In this document: positions 36,050-44,140 of the stretch, one piece after another
How the letters are laid out: every line of letters begins with the position of its first letter
How positions within the stretch are numbered: position 1 is the first letter of the stretch
Source: CAZGSN01 sp964371655
Lineage (GTDB): Bacteria; Desulfobacterota; Binatia; HRBIN30
Length of the DNA: 64,000 nucleotides
Direction: 5' to 3'
Assembly: GCA_964371655.1 (NCBI GenBank)
Contig: CAYJOD010000023.1
Location: 1 to 64,000 of the forward strand
The notes under the pieces: generated by a model
Database searches by the model: none
What the model was told of the DNA's origin: nothing
Seen by the model: the letters and a program-made list of their open reading frames with translations, nothing else
Program-made: the position numbers and the translations under genes

Positions 36050-36304
36050 ATGACGTCAGTGACCATTCAGCTGCCCGATGAGTTGCCCAGTTCTCTGCAC
36101 CGCTCACCCAACGAACTGGAGAAGGATATCAAGCTTGCCGCGGCCATTGATTGGTACCGTTAGGGGCTGATCTCGCAGGGTCGTGCCGCTGAGCTAGCGG
36201 GGTTGCCCCGAGTTGCCTTTCTGGACGCACTGGCCGCCCGCAAGATCGACGTGATTCACCTCGATGTGGACGAGCTGAAGCAGGAGATTGAAGATCTTGT
36301 TTGA
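36050..36304 (+). pseudogene. UPF0175-family antitoxin remnant with internal stop
   Basis: Read from ATG 36050, 85 codons would give a UPF0175-like protein: SVTIQLPDELPSSL, then LAAAIDWYR, then GLISQGRAAELAGL and FLDALAARKIDV. One in-frame TAG at 36161-36163 (codon 38) interrupts it exactly before GLIS, where family members carry a charged residue. A single base change (CAG, AAG or GAG to TAG) would explain it. UPF0175 proteins are antitoxins paired with PIN-like DUF3368 toxins. Right after the stop, 36311-36328 reads AVVHASP, like the start of such a toxin, then degenerates. No intact toxin is visible. Confidence 0.75.
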
Positions 36305-36449
36305 GAGCGCGGTCGTCCATGCCTCGCCCCAACGTCCCTGCGAGTCCCTAGCGCCCGCCTAGCTCTGCTTATCAATCGCTACGAGCCGCGTTTCAATTGA
36401 CAATTGAAGCGCACACGTCGTAAGGCCCCTGGCTTTGGAAGGGTAGTTC

Positions 36450-38864
36450 ATGCGGTTATTCCGTTGCGGTTGCTCCTGCTGCTTCGTCGGCGCGGCGTTC
36501 GTTCTTTGTGTCTCCTTGTTGGCCGCCTGCGGTCGTAGCGACTCGAGGAGCTCGATGCCGCCGACAGCGACGCATACACCGCCGTCGACAGCCACGAACA
36601 CATTACCCCCACCCACAGGGACGGCGACGCTCACGCCGACATCGTCGCTCACCGCGACGCCGATGGCCTCGCCGACGCCCACGTCCACAGTCGACCCTAC
36701 GCCCACATCGACAGGTACCGTCACACCGATCCCGAGCTTCGCGGCGCATGGGAGCGTCGAGCAGATCTACGTTACCGACGCCGTCCCCGGTTCGGCGCTC
36801 CAGCTGATCGATACTACGGGTCAGACCTTGCAGACCGGCGCGGCCGACGCCCAGGGATCGTTCATCTTTCGGCACGTGCCCGTTGGGTCGGGCTACATCG
36901 TCGCCATGGGATCGGGCGACTCGCAGCAGGCGTCGCAGGTCGTCGCGGCGACGGATCCGAACGATCCCCCCGATCCGTCCTTCTATTCGAATCAACAACT
37001 CACCGGTGGCTACCAGTACCTGACGACGCGCGATGGCACCAAGCTCGCCATCGTGGTGTACCTGCCGGGACCGATCGACAAAGGCCCGTATCCGACGCTG
37101 ATCGATTACGCGGGCTACGACCAGGCCAATCCCGACGGACCGACGACGGATCCGATTAGCGTCATCTTCGGCCAAGCGGCCGGCTACGCGGTCGCCAGCA
37201 TCAACATTCGTGGCACTGGCTGCTCCGGCGGCGCCTTCGATTTCTTCGAGACGTTACAGTGCACAGATGGCTACGACGCCATTGAAATCGTCGCCGCGCA
37301 GCCGTGGGTGCTGAACCACAAGGTGGGGATGACGGGTATCTCGTACACCGGCTACAGCCAGTTGTTCGTCGCGCAGTACCAGCCGCCTTCCCTCGCGGCG
37401 ATCGCACCTCTCTCCGTCATTGCCGGGGTGGCTCCCTTGTTGTACCCGGGCGGCATTTTCAATAACGGTTTTGCCCTCGGCTGGGTGGAAGGACGGGTGC
37501 ACGATTCGATGGTTGGCGGCCAGCCCTGGTCGCAGACGCGCCTCAACAACGGCGACCAGGTCTGCATCGATAATATGAAGCTACGCGGCCAGACGCCCGA
37601 TCTGCTCGCCGAGGTTTACGCGAACACAGTGATCGACCCGGCCATCGTTGACCCGCTGACACCAGCCACATTCGTCAACCGGATCAACGTGCCGGTATTT
37701 CTCGCGGGGGCGTGGCAGGACGAGCAAGTGGGTCCCTACTTCGCCACGATGCTCGGAAACTTCACTGGCACCGACAAGCTGCACTTCACCGTGGTCAATG
37801 GAGCCCACGGCGATGCGCTGGATCCGGCGATTTTCACACGGTGGTTGGAGTTTCTGTCTTTCTACGTGCGCGACGAGATCCCGCAGCTCTCGGTCGGGGC
37901 ACGAGTCGCGCTGGGAGGATATGCCGGCGCCAACTTGGGCGCGCGCAAGGTGACGATCGAGCCCGACCGTTTTACCAATGCTCCGTCCTTCGCCGCGGCG
38001 CTCTCAAGCTTTGAAAGCGAGCCGAAGATCCGCATCCTCTTCGACAGTGGCGGCGTCGCCCCGTTTGGCGGCCCGCAGCTGGGCTTGGAGCGTTCGTTCA
38101 ATCATTGGCCGGTCGAGGGACTGCAACCGACGATCTGGTACTTCCAGGATGGCGGCCGGCTCGATCCGGCGCCGCCGGTGGGCGATGGAGCAGACTCGTA
38201 CATCTATGACCCATCGCGCTCACAACTCTCCAGTTGTCCCAATTGCAATGTGTGGCTGGCCACGCCGCATTGGGATTGGCAGCCGCTGCCAAGCGGCAAC
38301 GCCGTCGCCTACGTGACCGATCCGCTCACCGAGACGCTGGAGATGGTCGGCTCCGGGAGTGTCGACCTATGGTTGCAATCGACCGCCACCGATGCCGACC
38401 TGCAGGTCACGCTCAGCGAGGTGCGGCCGGACGGCAATGAAACCTACATCCAGACGGGCTGGCTGCGCGCCAGTCACCGTAAGCTCGACGATGATGCATC
38501 GACCATCCTGCGGCCGCTGCAGACCCATTTCGCGGTCGACGTCGCCCCTCTCCCGGCCGCGCAGTTTGTCCTGGCGCGCGTCGAGATCTATCCGTTCGGC
38601 CACGTCTTCCGTGCCGGCTCGCAAATCCGGATCTCCATCGAGGCACCGGGCGGCGACCGTCCCGCGTGGAATTTCGCCGCCCTGCCTTTACCGACCGATG
38701 GCAGCCAGGTGATCAACACCATCGCGCACTCGGCAGCGTATCCGTCGCGGGTGGTGTTGCCGGTGGTGCCCGACGCGAATGTTACCACGCCGCTGCCGCC
38801 GTGCCCGTCGCTGCGCGGACAGCCGTGCCGCAGTTACGTCCCCCTTACCAATACCCCAGGCTGA
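36450..38864 (+). CDS. CocE/NonD-type serine hydrolase lipoprotein
   Basis: This 804-residue lipoprotein has a lipobox (SLLAAC) followed by a 60-residue Thr/Pro-rich linker. A carboxypeptidase-regulatory-like beta domain comes next (VPGSALQLIDTTGQTLQTG). The X-Pro dipeptidyl-peptidase (S15) alpha/beta hydrolase follows: nucleophile Ser 298 in GISYTGYS, Asp 424 in AGAWQDEQ and His 453 in GAHGDAL. A C-terminal jelly-roll ends the protein. The triad is complete, so it should be an active esterase or peptidase on the cell surface. Substrate unknown. CocE relatives cleave cocaine, amides and acyl esters. It is a single-gene unit after the pseudogene. Confidence 0.85.
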   Translation: MRLFRCGCSCCFVGAAFVLCVSLLAACGRSDSRSSMPPTATHTPPSTATNTLPPPTGTATLTPTSSLTATPMASPTPTSTVDPTPTSTGTVTPIPSFAAHGSVEQIYVTDAVPGSALQLIDTTGQTLQTGAADAQGSFIFRHVPVGSGYIVAMGSGDSQQASQVVAATDPNDPPDPSFYSNQQLTGGYQYLTTRDGTKLAIVVYLPGPIDKGPYPTLIDYAGYDQANPDGPTTDPISVIFGQAAGYAVASINIRGTGCSGGAFDFFETLQCTDGYDAIEIVAAQPWVLNHKVGMTGISYTGYSQLFVAQYQPPSLAAIAPLSVIAGVAPLLYPGGIFNNGFALGWVEGRVHDSMVGGQPWSQTRLNNGDQVCIDNMKLRGQTPDLLAEVYANTVIDPAIVDPLTPATFVNRINVPVFLAGAWQDEQVGPYFATMLGNFTGTDKLHFTVVNGAHGDALDPAIFTRWLEFLSFYVRDEIPQLSVGARVALGGYAGANLGARKVTIEPDRFTNAPSFAAALSSFESEPKIRILFDSGGVAPFGGPQLGLERSFNHWPVEGLQPTIWYFQDGGRLDPAPPVGDGADSYIYDPSRSQLSSCPNCNVWLATPHWDWQPLPSGNAVAYVTDPLTETLEMVGSGSVDLWLQSTATDADLQVTLSEVRPDGNETYIQTGWLRASHRKLDDDASTILRPLQTHFAVDVAPLPAAQFVLARVEIYPFGHVFRAGSQIRISIEAPGGDRPAWNFAALPLPTDGSQVINTIAHSAAYPSRVVLPVVPDANVTTPLPPCPSLRGQPCRSYVPLTNTPG

Positions 38865-38906
38865 CGCGAGGCATGATCGTGTTCAAGAGTTGAAGGTCGA
38901 AGAGGC

Positions 38907-39107
38907 AGGGCCACGGCAAAGTCGAGTCACGGAGGGCTTCGGCCGAGGAATCGCTCATTTCCACCCTCCGGCGGACGAGCCGTCCGCGATTGCCTGAAAC
39001 CAGTGCCCCGAGCGGAATATCATCGCCGGGAGCGCGGGCGGCCCGCCCGCTTTGCTCAGCACCTCTGCGGTGCATGCAGGCTCCGTCAGCGACTTTGCCG
39101 TGGCCCT
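38907..39107. repeat. inverted-repeat element, family A, copy 2
   Basis: 201 bp with perfect 17-base inverted ends (AGGGCCACGGCAAAGTC and GACTTTGCCGTGGCCCT). The internal hairpins CGGACGAGCCGTCCG and GCGGGCGGCCCGCCCGC match copy 1 at 23497-23703. The ends here are better kept than in copy 1. Confidence 0.85.
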
Positions 39108-39176
39108 GGTCAAAGAGGGGACACTCGCCCCGGCGCATTCATCCTCGAACGTGGGCGCGGTTGTGGTCGAGGTGGG

Positions 39177-39206
39177 AAGAGCGGCGGCGGGGCCGCCGCC
39201 GCTCTT
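39177..39206 (-). terminator. long GC-rich hairpin after the secreted-protein operon
   Basis: A 14-base perfect stem (AAGAGCGGCGGCGG / CCGCCGCCGCTCTT) with a two-base loop lies five bases past the stop of the beta-helix protein gene. The stem end is TCTT rather than a long T run, so it may stop transcription less sharply than a classical terminator. Confidence 0.6.
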
Positions 39207-39211
39207 TGGGT

Positions 39212-42200
39212 TCAGCCGTTGGGACAGGAGCTGTTGATGCTGCCGTCGTCGAAATGATCGCAGTCAAGGTCCCGCAAACCGTTCATACCGCGAATGGCGC
39301 GGCATAGACGACAATCGACACTGGCCTCGATGCAACCGATCGGCTCGGCGGCCTCCGCACAGCGGCCGGGAATGATAGTTGTCGGATCGCCGGCGCTGCA
39401 GTATTGCGCCAGGGCCCTGCTCAAGCGCGCGCGGGCAGTGGCAACCTTTCCACCGGCGTCGACGTGAACCTCGTCCAGGCAGCGCCCGAGAGTGATTTGC
39501 GAAACAATCGAGTCGTCCTTCAAGCCGAGCACCTGGCAAATCAGGAATAGCCGGCGTTTGCTGTCAAATAGGCTCTCGTAGCTTTTGAAGATCTGATCTT
39601 GGCATTTCGCTGCGGCGCGATCCGTGGCGCGCAGGACGATGGCCTCGGCGAGATCGGTGCCGAAGATATCTCCAGTCAGGCTGATCGATTCGGCCACCGC
39701 CACGTCGTTGATGGTGCTGGCCGATGCGGCTCCGAAGTCAGGATCCAGCGCACAGTTGCGCGTATGGGCCGCGATGGTGTTGGCGCGCGCACGGGCGACT
39801 CGCCCGTACGGATCGCCGAGCATGCAGGCTTGCGGATTGCCGATCTTGGCCCGATTGGCATTCCCAAGGCAGGCTCGGGCGACGCGCCCTTGGGCGTCGA
39901 TGACGGCGGATCCGTTCGCGTTCAGCGACTTCAAGCACATCTTCTGCTGCTGGCTCTCTACCACCTCGATCCGACAATCCGCCGAACACCCGTCGCCATC
40001 GACTTGCGCAGCGTCGTCGCATTCTTCCCCAAGTGCATCATCGACGACGCCGTTGCCGCACAGCGAAGGCGTTGCGGTCGGCGTGGGCGTCGTGCTCACC
40101 TCAGGAGTCGACGAAGGCGGTACGCTGCTGGCGGTGGAAGTGGGAGAGGATGTCGGCGTCGCGCTGACGTCGACAGTCGCCGTGGCCGTCGCTTCCGGCG
40201 CAGTCGGGGTCGTGGTCACCACCGGTGTGCTCGTTTCGACCGGTGTGCTTGTTTGTGCGGGCGTTTCGGTTGGCGACGGCGTCGGCGCGTCGGTAGGCGT
40301 CTCGGTCGCGGTGCGCGTCGGCACCTCCGTATCGGTTGCCGTTGGCGCCGTCGTTGGTGTGTCGGTCGGTGCTTCGGTTGGCGTTGGTGCCACGTAGTCG
40401 GTGATCACGACGTCGTCACCGCTGCCACCGGTATAGGTAATCTGATAGACGCGCGTGCCCGCATCGAAGGTCGCACCCTCCGGCAGCCCGGCGAATGTGC
40501 CAACGATGGAGTTGCCCCCGGTGTTCTCGATCAGGCGGAAGCTGTCGCTTGCGGCCGTGGTGAAGCCGAAGCTGACATTGAGCGTCGCGCCGCCGAGATC
40601 GACAGGCCCGCCGACGACGAGCTGGTCGTATTCACCTGCCGCTGTCCCACCGATGTCGACGTCCAAGCTCGCTCCCGGCGCCAATGTCAGGCCACCAGTG
40701 CCGATGCTTAGAACGCCGGGGCCGGACTTGCCCGGCGCGACGTGGCTGCCAGATGCTGCCGCGCTCAGCGTTGTCACCGAACCTAGTCCCGTCAACGTGG
40801 CTGCCGCCGCGCTCAAGCTGGCGGCACCCGAGACCGCCGTGGTGCCCTGATCCAGAACGACGGTGGCCCCGGTTGTGACGTCGAAATTCTCGTCCGGTGG
40901 GTAGCTGCCATCGAGCACGGTGATGACCGCGTTCCCGCTGGCGAGATCGAGCGCTTCCTGAATCCGCGTGCTTGTGCTGCTTTGCAGCGACACCACCGCC
41001 GGCGCAACCGTGAGCGACGAAAGATCTGGCTGAAAGCCGAGCGTGCCCGGCTCGGTATCCGTCCCGCTGTTGAGCCACGGCGTGAAGTCGACTCGCGTCG
41101 TCGTAGGACTGCCGGGGTTGCAACTGTTGAACAAGGGGCAGTACTGGATGCGACTCGAGACGGTGGCTTGATCCGATGCACCCCACCAGTTCGCCGAGGC
41201 GTCGACGGTCTTGGTCGATTCGCTGCTGCCGGGGCGGAACAAGAGATAGTTGTTGGTGTTGTTCTCGATGCGGTTGAACTTCACGACGACGTTCGTCGGG
41301 GTCGCTGGCGAGCCGCCGCTGCCGATCAGAATCGTGCCCTTGGTGGCGGTGTTGTTGTGCAGGTAGTTGTTGAGCAGCCGCACGTTGTCGCTGGCGCCAT
41401 TGTAGATGTAGACCGCGGCATTCGAGCTCGCCGACTTGTAGATCTCGTTGCCCTGCACGAGGGTGTTGCTGGCCTCGACCGATAAGGCGTCCTGGGTGGT
41501 GTCGTGGATGACGTTGTCGAGTACGACGCCGCCGCTACGCGCGATGTCCTGGCCGCTGCTGCCGCCGATCTTCACGGCATCGTCGCCGAAGTGATTGTAG
41601 ACCAGGTTGCCCTGGACCGTCACGTTGAGGTCGGTCGCCGACAAGGAATAGATGTACACGGCCGAGGTATTGCTGGTGCTGCCGAGATCGTGGATCTCGT
41701 TGAACTGGATGTTGGTGTTGCTCGAGCTGCCACTGGCGCTGCCGCCGACCTCGACCCCGATACTGCCGACCGAATAGATGTGATTGTACTCGACCGTTCC
41801 GTTCGTCACCCATTGGAAGCGAACGGCTTTGGCCGACGTTGGCGAGGTGCGGGTGGCATTGTGCACGAGATTGTACCGGATTGTCGTGCGCTGGCGCTGC
41901 GTCGCCACCGGGCCGGCGTCGATCAGAACGCCGCCGGAGGTCACGGTTGCGACCTCAAAGCCGTTGATCTCGACATCGTCGGCCTGCACGCTGAACACAT
42001 TCGTCGCGCTGCCGTTGCCCTGCACGATGGATTCGCTCGCCGAGCCCGCAGTACGCAAGGCCGCGGCAATGCGCGGATCGACATTGGCCTGCTGCCCAAG
42101 CAGAGTCAGCGACTTGTTGATGACGATGCCGGAGCTGACAGTGTAGGTACCGGCGGCAACATTGACGGTATCGCCCGTCGGGTTGGCTTGCGTGATCGCG

Positions 42201-42391
42201 TAGGGAATCGTCAGGCAGGCGGAGACCGTACAGTCGCCGCTGTCGCTGCCGTTGCTCGCCACCAGGCGGGTCGTCGCCAGCGCCGACGATGCGCCGGCGA
42301 GCAGGCTGACGAGGATGAGCTGAGCCGCGCGCCGCCAAGGCGACTCCCGACGCGTCCGACTTACCGAATACGTGCGCGCTGTGATTTGCAC
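39212..42391 (-). CDS. secreted beta-helix protein with Cys-rich C-terminal domain
   Basis: About 1059 residues from GTG 42391, which has a good AAAGGA site. ATG 42424, overlapping the upstream stop as TGATG, is an alternative. Order: a signal peptide (AAQLILVSLLAGASSALA), a right-handed beta-helix (PFVLG/pectate-lyase-like, residues about 50-600), and a Thr/Pro/Ala linker of about 90 residues. Then come a DUF4215-type Cys repeat (CGNGVVDDALGEECDD, DGCSADC) and a C-terminal domain of about 230 residues with conserved Cys and the text GKVATARARL and DCDHFDDG. Its C-terminal domain is shared with the two genes upstream. It is probably surface-attached or secreted, with unknown function. Confidence 0.75.
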   Translation of the reverse strand: MQITARTYSVSRTRRESPWRRAAQLILVSLLAGASSALATTRLVASNGSDSGDCTVSACLTIPYAITQANPTGDTVNVAAGTYTVSSGIVINKSLTLLGQQANVDPRIAAALRTAGSASESIVQGNGSATNVFSVQADDVEINGFEVATVTSGGVLIDAGPVATQRQRTTIRYNLVHNATRTSPTSAKAVRFQWVTNGTVEYNHIYSVGSIGVEVGGSASGSSSNTNIQFNEIHDLGSTSNTSAVYIYSLSATDLNVTVQGNLVYNHFGDDAVKIGGSSGQDIARSGGVVLDNVIHDTTQDALSVEASNTLVQGNEIYKSASSNAAVYIYNGASDNVRLLNNYLHNNTATKGTILIGSGGSPATPTNVVVKFNRIENNTNNYLLFRPGSSESTKTVDASANWWGASDQATVSSRIQYCPLFNSCNPGSPTTTRVDFTPWLNSGTDTEPGTLGFQPDLSSLTVAPAVVSLQSSTSTRIQEALDLASGNAVITVLDGSYPPDENFDVTTGATVVLDQGTTAVSGAASLSAAAATLTGLGSVTTLSAAASGSHVAPGKSGPGVLSIGTGGLTLAPGASLDVDIGGTAAGEYDQLVVGGPVDLGGATLNVSFGFTTAASDSFRLIENTGGNSIVGTFAGLPEGATFDAGTRVYQITYTGGSGDDVVITDYVAPTPTEAPTDTPTTAPTATDTEVPTRTATETPTDAPTPSPTETPAQTSTPVETSTPVVTTTPTAPEATATATVDVSATPTSSPTSTASSVPPSSTPEVSTTPTPTATPSLCGNGVVDDALGEECDDAAQVDGDGCSADCRIEVVESQQQKMCLKSLNANGSAVIDAQGRVARACLGNANRAKIGNPQACMLGDPYGRVARARANTIAAHTRNCALDPDFGAASASTINDVAVAESISLTGDIFGTDLAEAIVLRATDRAAAKCQDQIFKSYESLFDSKRRLFLICQVLGLKDDSIVSQITLGRCLDEVHVDAGGKVATARARLSRALAQYCSAGDPTTIIPGRCAEAAEPIGCIEASVDCRLCRAIRGMNGLRDLDCDHFDDGSINSSCPNG

Positions 42392-42423
42392 GTTTGTTCC
42401 TTTCTGCCAGCCTGCTGTCGTCA

Positions 42424-44127
42424 TCACTGTGGGCAGCTGCCGTTGCGGGTGCCGTCGTCGAAGCTGTCGCAATCCAGAGTCAAGACATCGACTGTCCTGA
42501 ACGTGCGGCAGACCCGACAATTGACGCGCTGGTCGAGACAGGTGGAGGACGCCAGCGCCGCGCTGCACGAGCCGGGGAAGGCGGTGGCCAGGTCGACTGT
42601 CGCGCACTGCCCCTGAAGGATGCGATCGATGCGTCGTCGCGCCGCCAACACCTTGGCGGATGGATCGAGCGTCATCTGTGTCAGGCATTGCTCGACACCC
42701 GCGCTCGAGACAACGGCTCCGGTCTTCAGCCCTGTGCGCTTGCACAGCAGGAAGATGCGTCGCTTAACGGCGGCCAGGGCGCGGAAGCTCTTGAACATCG
42801 TGTTCTGACAGAGAGCCCCCATCTCGTCCGTCGATTGGAGGATGGCAGCGGCGCCCAGGTCGGACCCGAAAACATCACCGATCAGCCCGAGCGTCTCGCT
42901 CTGCGCCGCATCGTTGGTGACGACGGGGTCGCTTTGCCCAAAGTCCGGCAGGATGCGACAGGCGCGCCGCTGCGCCCCCACGGTCTGCGCGCGCACCCCG
43001 GCGATACGCCCGTCGGCATCGGTGGTGAGGCAGGACTGGGCGCCGCTCGACACGTCCAAGGTCGCAGCATTGAGACATCCGCGGGCGACGCGCAGCTGGG
43101 TGTCGGCCACCCTTGAAGCCGCGGTATTGATGGCCTTGATGCAGGTCTGCTGAGGCGAGCTCTGGCGCGCCTCGAGCTGACATGTCGAAGAACAGCCGTC
43201 GAAGTTGGTCGTGTTGCCGTCGTCGCACTGCTCACCGTCGCGAGTAACCCCGTCGCCGCACGCGTTGGGCGGCGTCAATGCTCCGAGGTAAAGCGGGTCG
43301 GGATCGAGCGTCGATGCACCGTAGATCAGGAAGCTGGCGAAGGGACCGGGATCCGGCAACACGTTACTGGTCGCTCCGGCATCTCCGGGGCGTACGAAGC
43401 CAGTGCCGACGAAGATGCCGGGGCTGACCTCCGTTCCCGGACCGTCGAGCCGATCATCATCGGTGAGATTGGCGATGCGGATCGCATCAATCTCCTCGAA
43501 GGCGCCGACGCCGAAGTTATCCAGGTCGTAAGCGGTCGCGAAGGCACCTTCCGAGGGAATGCCCACGTAGGTCTCAAAGCCGTCCTGGATGTCATAGTAC
43601 CAGCGACTCCAGGTTGCGGTGCTGGCGTTGCGTACCTGTACCATGAAGCCTTCCGGCGAGGTGCCGTTTGAAGCGGACTCGTAGACCACGAAGTCATTAC
43701 CCGACTGATTGCGCATCCGCCGGCCAGCGCTCCAGGACAGTTGGAAGCCGCTCCGTGCCGTGGTCCCGTCGTTACCCAGTGGCAGGTTGACGGCGCGTGA
43801 GCCAGTGCCGCTCAGCCCCAACTTGCGGCCGAGGGTGAGACTGCTGTCGAAATTGGTCGTGCTGAGCGGGAAGCCGGTGATCGCGGAGGTAGTGTCTCCT
43901 GGGAGGCCTGTCATTGTCGCGCCATCGAAAGTGCCGGGTGCCAGCGGGAAGGCGACATCCGGGGTGTCGGCCTGGTCCCAACTAAAGCCCGCGAAGCTGT
44001 AGACCTGGCCCAGCGCGGGACTAGCCGCGGCGGCGCATAAGAAGGCGGCGGCGACTGCGGCAACGTGTGGTACTGCGCTGATCGAGCGCATGAGCCGTTC
44101 AATTGATCCCAAAACAGCGAGACGCAT
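42424..44127 (-). CDS. secreted Cys-rich protein, middle member of tandem set
   Basis: 567 residues from ATG 44127, preceded by GGGGAG. Signal peptide (AAVAAAFLCAAAASPALGQ), then about 250 residues homologous to the N-terminus of the next gene's product (YSFAGFSWDQADTPD, DGTTARSGFQLSWS, GAFATAYDLDNFG). Then a DUF4215 Cys repeat (CGDGVTRDGEQCDDGN, DGCSSTC) and the shared C-terminal Cys domain (QQTCIKAIN, CLTTDADGRI, KRRIFLLCKRTGLK, DCDSFDDG). The stop overlaps a possible start of the downstream gene. Function unknown. The N-domain looks like a beta-sandwich adhesion or binding module. Confidence 0.75.
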   Translation of the reverse strand: MRLAVLGSIERLMRSISAVPHVAAVAAAFLCAAAASPALGQVYSFAGFSWDQADTPDVAFPLAPGTFDGATMTGLPGDTTSAITGFPLSTTNFDSSLTLGRKLGLSGTGSRAVNLPLGNDGTTARSGFQLSWSAGRRMRNQSGNDFVVYESASNGTSPEGFMVQVRNASTATWSRWYYDIQDGFETYVGIPSEGAFATAYDLDNFGVGAFEEIDAIRIANLTDDDRLDGPGTEVSPGIFVGTGFVRPGDAGATSNVLPDPGPFASFLIYGASTLDPDPLYLGALTPPNACGDGVTRDGEQCDDGNTTNFDGCSSTCQLEARQSSPQQTCIKAINTAASRVADTQLRVARGCLNAATLDVSSGAQSCLTTDADGRIAGVRAQTVGAQRRACRILPDFGQSDPVVTNDAAQSETLGLIGDVFGSDLGAAAILQSTDEMGALCQNTMFKSFRALAAVKRRIFLLCKRTGLKTGAVVSSAGVEQCLTQMTLDPSAKVLAARRRIDRILQGQCATVDLATAFPGSCSAALASSTCLDQRVNCRVCRTFRTVDVLTLDCDSFDDGTRNGSCPQ

Positions 44128-44140
44128 GTCCGATTCTCCC

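Noticed and set aside
42392..42745. N-terminal extension of the beta-helix protein
   Set aside because: It overlaps the end of the upstream secreted-protein gene and has no signal peptide at its start; GTG 42391 with a good site is better.
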